Shown here piece by piece: positions 47,076 through 59,830 of a DNA stretch of 64,000 nucleotides (position 1 is the first letter of the stretch; every line of letters starts with the position of its first letter). The translations under genes and the position numbers were made by a program. This DNA is from Dermatemys mawii (Eukaryota; Chordata; Testudines; Dermatemydidae). The notes under the pieces are model-generated. The model worked only from the letters and a program-made list of their open reading frames with translations, did no database searches and was not told the DNA's origin. The stretch spans positions 7,987,673 through 8,051,672 of the forward strand of contig ML677351.1 in the NCBI GenBank assembly GCA_007922305.1, in the 5' to 3' direction.

Positions 47076-48964
47076 CATAAAGCGTCTAAAGTTGAGATTG
47101 AAAAGACATTTTATGTTCTTAAATCTTGACCAAAGTATATATTTGCTTCTAAGAACACAGACCCTTTAATTTTGGATAAGTATTTTATGACTATGGGACA
47201 TCATACCATAGCATCTATGAAGCTGAGCACTTGATCTTTATTATGCTGCTCTAGAGGCTAATAGTAAGGTGAAGAATCTTATACATATGAACTTCTAAAA
47301 GTTAACTGCTTTATAGGTAAGTGATCTTGAATACAAAGGTAGTTGAGTAATTGGATAAAAGGCAATACAACTACCCAGAATGCAAGACAAATATCTTACC
47401 TGGGGATATGCAGATTTTACAATGCACAAAAATGCTAGCTAAGCAAGTTGTTGCATAACACTATCAAGCTCACTAATGCAAATATTTAACAATCCAAAGA
47501 ACCCCAATTCAAATTTATTTCTAAAGGGGTTGGATGAGTCCGAGCCAAAGGCTACAACATTAAAACATCATCTTACAAGAGAATATTGATTATACACTAC
47601 CTTCTGATAGCTATTAAAGAGGGTTTTGCAAATTTCATTGACAGGCAACATTTTATCCACAAAACAATGTTTTGTGTCCTCTTAAAAAAAACAACCACCA
47701 TTTGAGAATACAAAATTACTCCATAATTGACGGCTACTTGTTTACCATGTAAGTTAAAAAAATGTAGAGTTTAAGATTTAAAATCCACAACATAAAAAAC
47801 CCATATCACAGTTATGGTACTATGCTGCTGGGTTTTCACATTATTGCAGTATATTAGCATGCAACTCCAAGTAACATTTCACACTCTCAAAAAAATATTG
47901 ACAATGGGCTAATAGTGTTTAGTAATAGCAACAGGACAACTTGGGTGATGTTACTATGATATATATGATTAGGTACACAAGAACATTGAATAAAGGCTAA
48001 CAATCATGTTTTCTGTCCAAAGTGTGTCAAATTATGCATTTCATTTTAGTAGTATTATGCAATGGGTTATTCTAGTTTCCAGTTTATTTGTAGTAATGTA
48101 TTTGTATTGCAAGAATATTAAATGTTACTTTTAATATGGCACAGACTGTGCTATGCTTCTTGGTTGATGGGTTTTTCCATATGGCAACAGGCAGTAATCC
48201 ACACAATTTTTGTGTGTTTTTTTTTTTCAATCCGTAAGTAGCTTTCAGTACTGACAAACACAAGGTTGCATTGGCTCAACACAAGGAGGGTAAACTAGAT
48301 TAGCCCAAATGATTCATTATTTCCATTTATACACTATAGTGTGGTGGCGGTGATGGCAGTTACTTGTCCACCAAAGAACTGTTACATGGGCTAACTTATT
48401 CTGTCACTCTTCCTGTACAATAAAATATGTGAGGCTACTGAGAAGAAGGCTTGAAAATTTGGGGCTGCAATGTCATCAGCATACAACAGACGTGCATCTC
48501 TCTATTATTTTTTTTAAGCAATGGAATTGTCTTCTATATCTCCTCCCTACCCCTGCCTACCAATCAATGTGTAGTCAAGCCAGGGCATTGGACATGAGAG
48601 TTGGCTGAGGTCCAATCCAGAAAAGTTTACAGGGATACCGGCCTGTTGTGGGAAGCATGCCAAACCTCTATGCCTTATGTTCACACACCCTCTCAAAGTA
48701 GGATATTTCCAAACATCTTTTGGCCAAAAGGATCACAGTTGAATCTCCAGTTGCTCCTGAACTGCTAGATAACATCAAGGGACAAAAGTACCCAAATCCA
48801 GCAAGGAAATTATTGTTATTTTTCTAGGGCTCTTGGCATGCTTATGTATAACTTAATCATTGCCAGACTGGGTTACAGTGATACCAACCCAGGGCTACCC
48901 CAAAATCCATTCTGCAGTTTGTAATTACAGCCTGCTTATCAGAGTGATGGGCAAAGGGCTAACA
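47076..48964. other. No recognisable feature
   Basis: AT-rich intron-like sequence. Confidence 0.5.
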
Positions 48965-49092
48965 CAACTCCAGATCTCCAAATATTGCACTGGCAACTCA
49001 TTTCTTTCCTAGTTCCATTCAAGGCACTGACAATGACCTAAAAAGCCTTATGTGGTTTGGATCCTGGGATTTGACTCCTAATTTACTGGCAT
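48965..49092 (+). pseudogene. L2-type LINE reverse transcriptase fragment
   Basis: Frame translation gives HWQLISFLVPFKALTMT, a stop, then KALCGLDPG. This matches the C-terminal RT motif of L2/CR1-group LINEs (HWLPI..RI.FK.L.LTYKAL.G..P.YL). The fragment is short, has stops, and abuts the DIRS relic at its left border. Confidence 0.6.
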
Positions 49093-49525
49093 AAGGGAAG
49101 AGAGGGTTACTCTCCCTGTGCAGTAACTGAGGTTCTTCAAGATATGAGTCTCTGTGAGTATTCCACTTTAGGGTAGAGCAGTGCCCCTCAGGGGAAAGGA
49201 GGGGCTCCAGAGTTAGGTCTGAATGAAACCTGATGAATGATGTAGTGTTGAATGAATATGAGGAGAGATATCCAAGTAGCTGTGTTGCATATGTTAATAG
49301 GCACATCGTACAGGAAGGCACCCGACATGGCTATGGATTTTGTGGAGTGTGTTCTAACCCAGGACGGGGCTTGTAGATCATGTAGCTGGTAACAGAGCTG
49401 AATGTAATTTGAAATCCTTCTGGAAAGTATCTGCTTAAAGATGAGTTTGCCTTTGGAGTGGTCTATGGTGGAGAGGAGCAATTTAGGAATTTTCCTGACC
49501 AGTTTGGTTCATTCAAGATAAAAGG

Positions 49526-50331
49526 CTAGTGTTCTTTTAACATCCAGGGTGGGGAAAGAGTTTCTTGCCTGTCCTTGTGAGGTTTAGGGAAGGACATGGA
49601 AAGATGAATAGGCTGATTGATGTGGAAGGAATAAGTGATTTTAAGAAAAAAATGAGGTGAGGTCTGAGAGTTACCTTGTTTTTGAGAAAAAACATATAGG
49701 GTGGTCCAGCCAGAAGGGCACCAATTTCTCCCATGCATCTCACAGATGTGATGGTGACTAGGAAGGCCACTTTCATGGAAAGATGTAGCCAGAGGTTCAA
49801 ATGGGGCGGTTGTGAGAGATCGAAGCACTAAAGTCAGGTGTCGTTGGGGCCTTGGGGCTCTGGGTGGAAGCTGTGCCCTCCCTGGAGGAATCTTTTGGTA
49901 ATTGGATGAGCGAAGACTGACATGCCATCCACATGGAATGTTGTAATGGCTGCTAGATGTACTTACAGTGAACTCACTGAAAGACTCGATTTCTTAAGGT
50001 AAAGCATTTACTCCAGGACCATTGGTATTGTAGAGGTGGTGGCAATTTGTTTGTTTAGGCACTACATGTGGAATCTCTTCCATTTATATTGGTACATAGC
50101 CTGTGTAGTGGGCCTTCTGCTGTTTAGCAGGATATTTTTAACATCCTCAGAACAAGTTATCTCCTCACCCTGGAACCACTGAGGAGCTAGGCTGTGAGAT
50201 GGAGAGACTCCAGGTTTGGATGCAGAGTCTGACCCACTTCCTGAGAGAGGGCATTTGGAAAAAGCGGGAAGAGATGTGGGGGACATGACGATATCTGTTT
50301 CGGGTATGGGTACCTGGTTTGGCTGGGTCAT
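49526..50331 (-). pseudogene. DIRS tyrosine recombinase relic
   Basis: Matches the intact recombinase at 5573-6709 in pieces: CSEDVKNILLNSRRPTTQAMY aligns with its SAEVQNVLLDSRKPSTRATY, and MKVAFLVTITSVRCMGEIGA with KVAFLVAITSARRVSEI. The catalytic arginine position appears changed to Cys (SVRCMGEI), consistent with CGC to TGC CpG decay. The C-terminal His, Arg and Tyr region is beyond the readable fragments. It has several stops and frameshifts and cannot be functional. Confidence 0.8.
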
Positions 50332-50537
50332 GCTAGTGCTATCAGGATGACTTTGGTTTGATTGATTCTGAACTTGTGCAGGACCCTGGACAACAATGGG
50401 TTAGAAGGAAAAGCATACAGGAAGGGTGTGTGCCATAGAATGAAAAATACATTGCTGCTAGATCCTGATCCCAGACCTGCTCTAGAGCAAAAAGAGGGAT
50501 ATTTGTTTTGTTCTGAGGCGAATAGGTCTATCACGGG
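50332..50537 (-). pseudogene. DIRS RT-RNase H C-terminal tail relic
   Basis: MIDLFASEQNKYPSFCSRAG and FLYAFPSNPLLSRVLHKF lead to TKVILIALA, matching IDLFATRQNRKCLQFCSF, LLYAFSPFPLLHKVL and AHMILIAPAWP of the younger element. It is cut by the LTR insertion at 50538. Confidence 0.8.
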
Positions 50538-51240
50538 TGTGATGGGGCAAGGCCAGATGGCATAGGAAAGTGCTAAGGAACAGATGTGTTAGTTCCAGGC
50601 TAAAAAAATCCCTGGTACCACTGGTACCACTGTCAGTTGTTCCAGGTTAATTCAGACACCTGGGGCCAGTGAGGAACCTTCCATAAAGCAGTAGAAACAG
50701 CTAGCCTGATTGGGACACCTGAAGCCAATCAGGGACTGGCTGAAACCAGTTAAAAAACCTCCCAGTTAGTCAGGTGGGTGTGGATGTCAGGAGGAAGTTG
50801 TGCTGTTGGTGAGCCTGAGTGGTAGACAACATATCATATGCAAGGAAGGAAGCCCTGAGGTAAAGGTGAAGTGGAGTTTGAAGAAGCGGGGACTGCTGTG
50901 GGGAAGTAGCCCAGGGAACTGTATTGTGTTTTGTGGCTAAAAGGTCAGCCATCTTAGCTGATACTATTAGGGTTCCTGGGCTGGAGCCCGGAGTAGAGGG
51001 TGGGCCCGGTCTCCCCCCTTTTTTCCTCCCCTAATTAATCATTGAGATTGGGAGACAACAGAGACTGTGCCAGGAAGGATAGCTTCTCCTCACTGGTTTG
51101 TGATGAAAATGGCTCAATAGACTGTGACCTTGTCTCCAGAGAGAGAAGGGCTCCGTGGAGGGTCACAGTGAGCCTCTGAGGCTAGTAAAATCCACCAGGA
51201 AATGCAGGATCCACAAAGATAAGGACAGAGCTTTGTCACA
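50538..51240. mobile_element. Solo LTR with 4-bp target duplication CGGG, nested in DIRS relic
   Basis: It is 703 bp and begins TGTGATGGGGC and ends CTTTGTCACA, with TGTGA/TCACA as terminal inverted repeats. CGGG is present at 50534-50537 and 51241-51244. Joining the flanks restores DIRS sequence that aligns with the younger DIRS around 6910. It is the same family as the LTR at 28869. No internal coding part remains, so it formed by LTR-LTR recombination. Confidence 0.92.
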
Positions 51241-51433
51241 CGGGGAAACCCCATAGCTGAAATATGTTCTAGATCATACAGGTGTTGATTTCCCACTCGT
51301 GGTTATTCAATAACCTTCAACTTAAAGTGTCGGCCATGATATCGTGAGACACAGCAGTTAGCTGATATGCTGATGTGTTGTACACACCATGTCCAAGTTT
51401 TATGGCCTCCGTACATAGGGAGGGTCATCTCGC

Positions 51434-52534
51434 TCATCCCCTCTTGTTTATGAACACGCAGGCTCCATTGTCCACCACAAACGCTATGTTTTTGTCTATG
51501 ATCAGAGGCATAAAATGTGGACAGGTATTGCAGACTGTGTATAATTCCAGTACATTGATGTGAAGTGTTGAGTCAGAAGGAAACCATCTTCTCTGTACTG
51601 TGAGCTTGCATAAGTGGGCACCCCACCCCAAGAAAGAGGTATCCATTGTAATTATTAACTCAGGAGGAGGCTAAAGAAAACAGACACCACTGCAGGCATT
51701 GTGTGGGTGAGTGCACCATTGTGGCGAGTACTTGACCTTCATTGGCATACTCAGAAGTTTGTTCAAATTGTGTTTGTGTGGTGTGGAGTGAATAGAGTCC
51801 TGAGCCAACCCTGCAAGCAGTGCATGTGCAGTCTGGAATGTTTCAGCATGTACGTAGTTGTCACCATGTAACCTAGTAGCTGAAGACAGGTCCTAACCAA
51901 TATCTTTGGGTTGTGCACCAAGGTATTGATGAGGTTCGTTAGAGTGGTGAATCTCTGAAGAGGTAATGATGATATTGCTTCTAGAGAATATAGGTACGTG
52001 CCAATGAAATCCAGTTTCTGGACTGGCATCAGTGTGGACTTGTGGGCGTTTATTTGTAGACTGAGACTGGTGAAGAGACATTGTCTGGTATGCGACTGAT
52101 GGAATCTGCCTGAGTGAGAGTCTTGATTAAACAGTCATCCAAGTAGGGGGTTTATCATGACCCGATGATTGTGAAGGTGAACCGCTGGCATAGCAAGGAC
52201 TTTGGAAAACACCCGGGAAGCCATGGTGAGGCCAAAGGATACTACTGTATAGTGGAAAGGGTCCTAGTCCCAGTACAAACCAAAGACATTTCCTGTAGGT
52301 AGGGCATATAGTAATGTGAAAATGTGTGTATTGCAGGTCAAGGGCTGTAAACTAATCCCCTTGTTCCAGTGCTGGAATGATTGTACCTAACATAACCATC
52401 CTGAATCGTTGTGTTATGATGAATTGGTTTAGCTTCCTGACACTGAGGATGGGTCTCCACCCTTCTTCAGGGTTAAAAAAATAATAGGAATAGAAGCCCT
52501 TCCCTCTGTGCTGTACCGGAACTGGCTCTACCAT
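51434..52534 (-). pseudogene. DIRS RT-RNase H relic
   Basis: Motifs in order are GFYSYYFFNPEEGWRPIL and KLNQFIITQRFRMV (fingers), PYLDDCLIKT at about 52119-52148 (catalytic YLDD intact), QKLDFIGTYLYSLEAI, HSRLHMHCLQGWL, then RNase H remnants LGWGAHLCKL, LHINVLELYTV and VDNGACVFINKRG. All align with the 6550-8400 region of the younger element. Frameshifts and stops separate the blocks. Confidence 0.83.
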
Positions 52535-52540
52535 GCCCAG

Positions 52541-53880
52541 TTATAAGAGATGCTCCCCTTGCTGTCTCAAGAAGGGCTCATGAGAGGGGTCCCTGCAGAG
52601 GAACAGGAAAGGAGAGTGGGTAGAACTGGATGTCATAGCCGGTCTTGATGACTTCCAGTAACCATCTGTTGGAAGTGATAGCTCGCCAGTTTGCATAGAA
52701 CAGTATTGGAAAATTGGTAAAGGGATGGTTGGTGGGAAGTAGTGTTGGCAGCAAAAGTTGGTGGATGGATAGAAGCCCCCAACCAAACCTTCAACTCTGT
52801 TGTTTAGAGGTTGATTGTAAGATGTGGTGGGTTGGGAGGATCATGGTCTACATCTCGGTGATCTCGATCTATGCCTCTGATTGGTCGCTGTCTATGCCTC
52901 TGGTTATCATATGGGCTTGGATGCTGAGTGTAGGGGGCCTGTCTAGGATACTGTGATGTATAATACCCACCTTGTTTGTATTTTGTCAAAGGTCTATAAA
53001 TGCAAGGAGACTAGAGTGTGGTCCTTGAATTTTTCAACTTGTCAGTCATAGCAGAGAACAGTTTTGGACTCTCAAATGGAAGGTCCTCTACCATGGCTCT
53101 ACCATATGGAAGTCCAACAGGCAAAGCCAGGAGGTCGAAAGCATAACTATGGTACCTCTGTGGTGCCACTTAAGAGTCTAGGGTAAAACTGTCTATAAAC
53201 TGCCCTGGGGTCTTAGAATGGCCATTGAGGTGGGAAGGACATGAGCCCCCATCCAAACTAACAATACCACCCTTGAAATTCAGACGTTGGCAGAAGCTTG
53301 GGGTGCTCACGATCTGTGGACTGAACCCTGGCTTGCAGAGGTGAAGGATGTTGGAGGAGAAAGCCTCACCTTCCCCATCTTCATCCTTCTCCCTAGAGAA
53401 AGAGTGGTAGCAAAAGTACCAAAGCAGTATCAATACAGAGGATAGGTGATTTTGGTATCGGGTCAAAACTGTCAGGTCCTTCCAAGCAACAAACTATTGA
53501 GGCTGTGGTACTGCTGGGGGTAGCTGGGTGGAAGGCAGAATGGAGAACTGTGGTGTTACCAGGGAACCTTGCAGTGCCAGTAGGAAAGGAGCCAAAGAGC
53601 ATGCTGAGGTCAGGGTAACAAACTGCAGTGCAGTGTTTGTACTATTCAACATAGGGGCAAGAGGTGGCCATGTTGCCTTTGTATTGCAGGGTCTGCAGCT
53701 GTGACAGTACCATCAGCACTAGAGGTCCCTGCCAACTCTAAGATACTAAGCTATAGCCCAGTCAGTACTGATGTGGAGGCAGGGAATGTTTCCTCTTTGA
53801 TGTGGTCTTGGTAAGGGAAGTGCTAGCTCTCCTGTTTCCACACCTTTTAGGAGATAGATCCCTTCCTTTCAGGGTGGAGG
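52541..53880 (-). pseudogene. DIRS gag relic
   Basis: Assigned by position upstream of the RT. Readable parts include PFLFLCRDPSHEPFLRQQGE, matching PLQGPLSRATPATGDS at the gag-RT boundary of the younger element, and an Arg/Asp/His-rich part (HRQRPIRGIDRDHRDVD). The N-terminal limit is not defined. Confidence 0.6.
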
Positions 53881-54837
53881 AGGGGGATCTTTCAGAAGCT
53901 ACTTGGGTTAATAAGGTTTATAAACATCTATAGCATTAGCTGCTCATTTCACTCATTGCTCCATTTCCCCCACAAAACTAAAATAAGGAAGGAGAGAAAA
54001 GAGTCACTCATCTGGCTCTCCCTCAGGCCACATGGTTGCTTTGGTCAAAGGGTGCAGGAAGAAATGGGTGGAAGGAAGGATCTCTTATGGTAGTTTCTAG
54101 ATTAGACCTCTGCTCAACACACTTTTCCATGACAGAAGCCACTTTTGAGATTCATCTTTTCACTAGTAAAGTTAAAGGAAGTGAGACACTTAATTTGTGT
54201 TTGACATTTCTCATTTTATGAGATACCTACCTTATTCAGAAACTGAACAGGAAACACTTCGATTCTAAAGCCATAGTTCTGCTTCTTAATCTTCAGGTGA
54301 AGCACACATTTGTGACAATAAACTTGCCTCTCATTCAAACTTAAGATTCATAAAGGGACTCTATCGTTGCAATGCTAAGCATCACAACACCTAACTTTTA
54401 GGCACCCAAAAGCATAGGAACAACACTGCATTTCCAGAGCCCCCTTTAGAATTAATGCTGAGAGATAGACACTTTAGAATACAGTCCATAACAGCCAGCA
54501 GAGTAGGTGGAGAGGCACCTAAGCTAGCCAATGGAAGATGTCAATAAGAGTCATGTACGCCAAGCCCAGACCCTTTGGCAGAGACAGCTGCCTAAATCTA
54601 GGCTCCAGAAAAGCACCACTGACTCAGCAAAGCTATACAACAGATCATTCAAATAAAATTTTCCAGGTCCTTTAGTATAGGAAGTGTCTTTTTTCTTGCT
54701 TAGAAAGAGCCAGGTTTCTAGCCATTTCTTGATTATGAAAGATTATTAACAAATCAGACAGCAGAACAATTTTCTAGCCATTCCATTCCATCAAAAATGG
54801 CAAATTCCTGAGTCAATAATGATTTATATGAACAATG
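53881..54837. other. No recognisable gene
   Basis: Intron-like sequence. About 54360-54600 has the look of an old DNA repeat (CACCTAACTTTTAGGCACCC) that I cannot name. Confidence 0.4.
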
Positions 54838-54930
54838 CATCTGATGAAGTGCGTTCTAGCCCTCAAAACCTTATGCCCAAATAAATTGGGTAGTCTCTAA
54901 GGTGCCACAAGTACTCCTCGTTCTTTTTAC
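54838..54930 (+). mobile_element. 93-bp PLE-derived insertion with 10-bp target duplication and hammerhead-like core
   Basis: The unit starts CATCTGATGAAGTGCG and ends CTCCTCGTTCTTTTTAC. It matches the tail of the Penelope-like element at about 2249-2335 (AAGCTTATGC, GTTAGTCTNTAAGGTGCCACA). The flanks carry ATGAACAATG exactly at 54828-54837 and 54931-54940, a target-site duplication. CTGATGA (54841-54847), a helix II-like hairpin (54849-54864), AAAA (from GAAA) and a CTTATG loop are a decayed hammerhead arrangement. Confidence 0.85.
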
Positions 54931-54940
54931 ATGAACAATG

Positions 54941-57900
54941 ACACCCATGTGACAAGTGTGAAATATTTTGAAAATTACCCCAAAGTAACTTCTGAAATGG
55001 AAAATCTGGCAGCCATTTTTAGATTAACGATGGTCAAAAACACAGTTTAAACAACACTATGGACAACAGAAAACTAACAAACTGCATGAGCTCAATGAGT
55101 GACTGGATGAGTGCTGGCTCCAGCATTATGTATAAACTAATTTGGCAAAGCAATCATCGCCTAACAGGACTAACTGCTATACCAAGTTTAGGGTTGTGAA
55201 ATAAAAACCATTTCAGTTACTTGAGCAAATTAAGTATCAAACTACCATTTGTTATATTTTCTACATTTTTATCTACTGAGAAGTCAAAGAATCAGATTTC
55301 ATCAGATTTGGCCAAGAAGATTATTTTTCAAACAGACACTGAGTCTGAAAAACTTCACCTTCAAAGTATTAGAACAGTTGAAAATAGGTTGTAGTATAGA
55401 AACCTCATTTCACTTTTAACACCACGGAACTATTAAAATAAGATTGCCTAATGGCTGGCTCTCAAAAACAAGCATCCCTTAAATGGTTAATTCTAAACAA
55501 TCATTTGGCATGGATGCAACACATTTACACTAGAGCTTGAACCAGGCTGCTACTTAGTTGTACTAGTTTCTGGTTTTTGCTATTGTTTGCTCCACTTCAA
55601 GTGTCAGATTAAATCATAATAATTAGACTATTTGGCAGTAGCTTCAGGAGCAGAGTATCCATTCTGCACCTGAATTTTGTAGCTTTTAGTCAAAGTGCAT
55701 GAAAATACTTACTTCCTACTGTTCCTGAGCCAGAAAGAGTTCTGCACACTACTAAAGTGTTCTTTGGTTAAAGCATGTTAGTTGCATGGTTTTCCTAATC
55801 AAAATATATTAGTCAACAGGAGAACAACAATGGCATTTGACCCCTGAGAAGAAAAAAAGAGGGAAATCACTGTCCTTGTGGAAAAAAGTAAGACTCTGTA
55901 CAACAGTTCGCAGTATCTGAGATGAAGCAAACAACTGTGTGCAACAGTAAGGAATGCAGCCAAGCTTCTGATGTTTGAAATACTCTTTTCTGTTAAAAGG
56001 TATCTTGAAAGTCACGTTGACCCTAAAATCCATCTTTGAAGCCACATCAAAAAACTTCTCTCTCCCTTGATAACAGAACCATAACAATAACCACACTAAT
56101 CCAAAGTGGAAAAGGAAAGAGGGTTCTTTTGTTATGTTTTTTTTAAATCTCCACAGGTAGCAGCGTTATTGGCTATGAGTAAGTGGTTTCCAGCCAGATG
56201 GTCAACTGGGTATTTCAAGCTGTGTTCTGTATGAAGAACAAATTTAGTAATATGTGACTGGTCTCCTCATACTTAGGCTGGAGTCATTACATCCATAATG
56301 TTAGTGCAGACAACTTTGACTGCACTGAAGCTAGATCTACCCTCTCAGGTCCTCCTCTGAAAGAATTACTGTAATTCTATTTACTAAAATAGATAAAGCT
56401 TTTACTATCCTTCATGTACTAGTGTTAAGGAGAAGAGATACTTTTCATCATGTATATATTGGTTTTAAAATTGTCAAATTTTCTTCCAGTCATTAGACAA
56501 AATGTAATATGTTAGAAAAATCTACATTTAAAATCTAGCAATTTTTTTTAAGTTACCTCTTCCTATGATATTGATAGAGAACAGTGAGGTTCAAGGAGAG
56601 AAAATCATTTGTCAGAAGCATTTTGGGAAGTTTATCATCATCTTCTTTATTGAAGAAGAAAAATCTGAACACTGTTGGTTTACTTCATCCAGTGGGTAGA
56701 CCACCAACTGGCACAGACTTTTTGGGTTCTCAGATTTCTTCCACCTGTTCTAACTATCAATCCTCAAACAAAACTTTCCTATAATGGAAAATGGGAACCA
56801 GTTTTGCCCTCTACTAAGTAGAACTAACAGTGAAAACCATGCCTGCACAGGCAACTCTTGACCACCTAATGCTACTTCAAAAGGCAAAAAAATCCCTGTT
56901 CATCAAATTTACCAATCCTAATTGAAGAGCACTAATTTGTAGAACCTACAATGACCAGGTAATGAGAGGGAAAGCATACTGAGAAAATTAAGATGCACTT
57001 GAAAGCCAGCCAATAGAGCATGCTGTAGAAATGCAAGGATTTCCATTGTGAACTCATGAATCCAGCTAGTAACAAACTCTCTCTGCGCCCAGGAAATCAT
57101 TAAAGCCTTGAGCATGAATTTAAAAAAACAGAGCTGTGTGAATTGGTTCCTGGCAAGAAAGTGTATGACAAGTCAGTCAGTCTCCACAACCAAAAGCTTT
57201 CATTTTTAGTCCTATCAGTTTGATGTTCCTACTCCTGCTGGGGAAAGATATGAGAATTCTATAAGCTATTAGGAATGACCACCTAAAAATAGGGATGGAG
57301 TGGGTAAAATTTAGGGAATAGGGATTACTCAGGACAGTGACCATATTCTTTACACTCCATCTCTTCACCCATCCTTTTGCCCAGAGACTAACAGAGATGG
57401 AAGTGTGAGGGAGAAGGAGCACTCCTCCATTCTAGCACTGAAAGCAATTCAAATTTCAAGTGTATCCAATATCTACTATCTCAAGGCTGACAGGTAAGGA
57501 GGAGCTTCAGAGAAGATTACATGCAATTAAAACCCCAGCACCATTCCCAACACCTGTTCTTCTTGCCAATAAACTGCATCTTGATCTTGCTAGTGGGAAC
57601 CTCTCCCCTCACCTTATGTCCCCCCAGTTTTATATTGGCCATTGGCTAGTAGATTCCACCATATACCAGCCTTCTGGCTAAAAAGTGTTTGACAAGTTTC
57701 AGTCCCTAGCCTTCAAGAGCTCCACATAGGCATGCCTATTGAAGGCAACAGGATTTAGTCCATTAACTTCAATGAGAGCAAGAACAAAACAAACAAAAAC
57801 AGCTTCCTGTAATGACAGAGAAGAGGAACAAGCAAGCAAAAAGCCCACCACATCTGAACCTTTTCTGGATTCCATTTTGAGAGAGAAGTAGGTGGGGGAC

Positions 57901-59735
57901 TGGATGGAGAAGGGGGAAAAAAAAAAATCACAAGTAGAACTTTGAATGCCACATTTTCAAATCTGGCTTTAAGCTTTTAGTTTTGCAGGCACATTTTCAT
58001 GTTCAAAAACCTAATCACAATCTGCTAGATATCTAACTGAGCTAAATTGCAGGCACATTATATCTTCAACCACAAAGACTGGCCTTTTAAAAATCTTACT
58101 CTTTGACTAACTGCATCTAAAAAACAAAGCTTAAAGACAATATCTCCTGTTTACTAGTAACAAGTGAAAAGTCTCCCTAAATCTTAGAAGAATTGCATCT
58201 GTCTTTACTGTGGGGACTAATTTTCACACTTCTCTGGCATGAAAATCAAGAAAAAAAAAAATCAACTTAATTTTATTCTGCTGCTCCAGATGAAGGGAAT
58301 TGTGTGTGGGAGAAAATAAAGAGGGGACAAAAACTAGACAGGAAAATCTGCTCGTTAACTTGAAATAAAGGACACATCCAAGTACAGCCCAGTTCACCAA
58401 TTTAACCTTATGAAAGTAAAGTTTTTCTGGTATACACAGCTGGCAGAGAAGACCTACACAGAACAAGTTGAGAACCATAAACAAACTTTTTTTCCTTCCA
58501 ATTATCTCTTCCAGGAATAAGCTAAAATGGAAGATGGCATATAAATCTAAACTAGAGAGAAAAACATTTTATGCAGAACAACAGCCCTGGGATATTTTAA
58601 ACAAAAAGGCAGAACATTCCACATTAAAAAGAGTACAAGAAAATATAATACCTAGCAGCACACTTGTAATGATTACAATAATTATATGATCTATAAACAA
58701 GCATTTTAGAAGATAATTATGTCACTGAATGTAATAAGTTAAGGCTTAATTCTTCAGGCACTGTATTTAATTTAAATCTTTCAAAAATGTAGTCATTCAC
58801 TGACAGACCAGGTGTCTTGCATTGCCATAACTTTATTCACTCATCTGGATCCTCTTCAACTGCATAAAATCAATTAAAAAAAAAACTCCTACTTGGTTTT
58901 GTTAGTAGCCATATAATTCATCTAAACTGGAGGACAAGGTTTTGCTGAATTTGATGCATTAGATTTTGCACTTTCATAATCATACTTTGATATATGATTA
59001 AAGGAGTTACAAGATAAATGTGCAGACAGACAAATGTGGCTTAAGTGTTAGTTGGTAGAAACAATAAGTAAACTCATTGGAGAAGGGAAAAAAGTTATTT
59101 TGAAAACTGCAAATCCAGTGTGGGAGACAAACACTGATTATAGGTGAACATCATAGTAAAAACCACAGTAATCATGATAAACAAAGTCTATATAATATAT
59201 TCTCCAGGATTGCTTGATGAGGTACCTAAAGATAAGTTTTTGTTCACTTTCAAATTCTCTATCAACGATGCCCTATTGGTATAATCCTCTCTTTAATCTA
59301 CAGGCATGATAAAATGCCCCAACACACATAAACCCAGCTCAAACAGTAACTAATGACCATTAATCCCCCTATCTCTTCACTGATCTCTCCTTCCTCCATT
59401 TATCATACTGACACTTCACTCACACACGTGAATAAACTTTAACAGAGCAGGTGAATCAAAAATAATCTCAAAGCAATCTGAGGCTATAATTTAAAGTTGA
59501 GAACGCGGAGGGAGAGGAGGTAAGCGGGGCGATTTGTTCTCGGTGCCTTCAATTTGCATCCAGCTTGGTGGCAAAGAGCACTCAATCAACTAGACATGCA
59601 AACTGTTAGGATGGCTACATTATCCGAGCGACAGGGAGAGAAACACAGACATGGAATTTAAGGTTTAACCCATTCACCTGCGCAGCTCCCATAGAGCTGC
59701 TTCTAGATGCCCGATTTTAAAGGAGTCCCTCCTCC
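54941..59735. other. No recognisable feature
   Basis: AT-rich intron-like sequence. ORFs are short and featureless. Confidence 0.5.
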
Positions 59736-59830
59736 ACCATGTAGGGTCCCAGAGCCCGGGCTCCAACCCCAGCCCGACCCTGGACGTCTACACCGCAGCG
59801 GGCTACAAGGCATTTCCCCATAGCACATAG
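59736..59830. mobile_element. GC-rich MITE fragment
   Basis: GGGTCCCAGAGCCCGGGCTCC, then CCCAGCCCGACCCTGGACGTC, then TACACCGCA matches part of a known-looking sauropsid MITE (CCCGAACGTCTACACCGCAA). Its ends are missing. Confidence 0.5.

Larger units (their letters stand above)
49102..53880 (-). mobile_element. Old DIRS-like element relic, split by an LTR
   Basis: Same minus-strand gene order as the 5-11 kb element: gag remnants, RT-RNase H, then recombinase. Nucleotide similarity to that element is weak and protein motifs are heavily mutated, so it belongs to an older or different subfamily. The left end near 49102 (GGGTTACTCTCCCTGTGCAG, then GGTTCTTCAAGATATGAGTC) resembles the DIRS terminal repeat GGGTTACTTGCCTGTAAC..GTTCTTCGAGATGTG. 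The right end is not defined. It is interrupted at 50538-51240. Confidence 0.85.
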
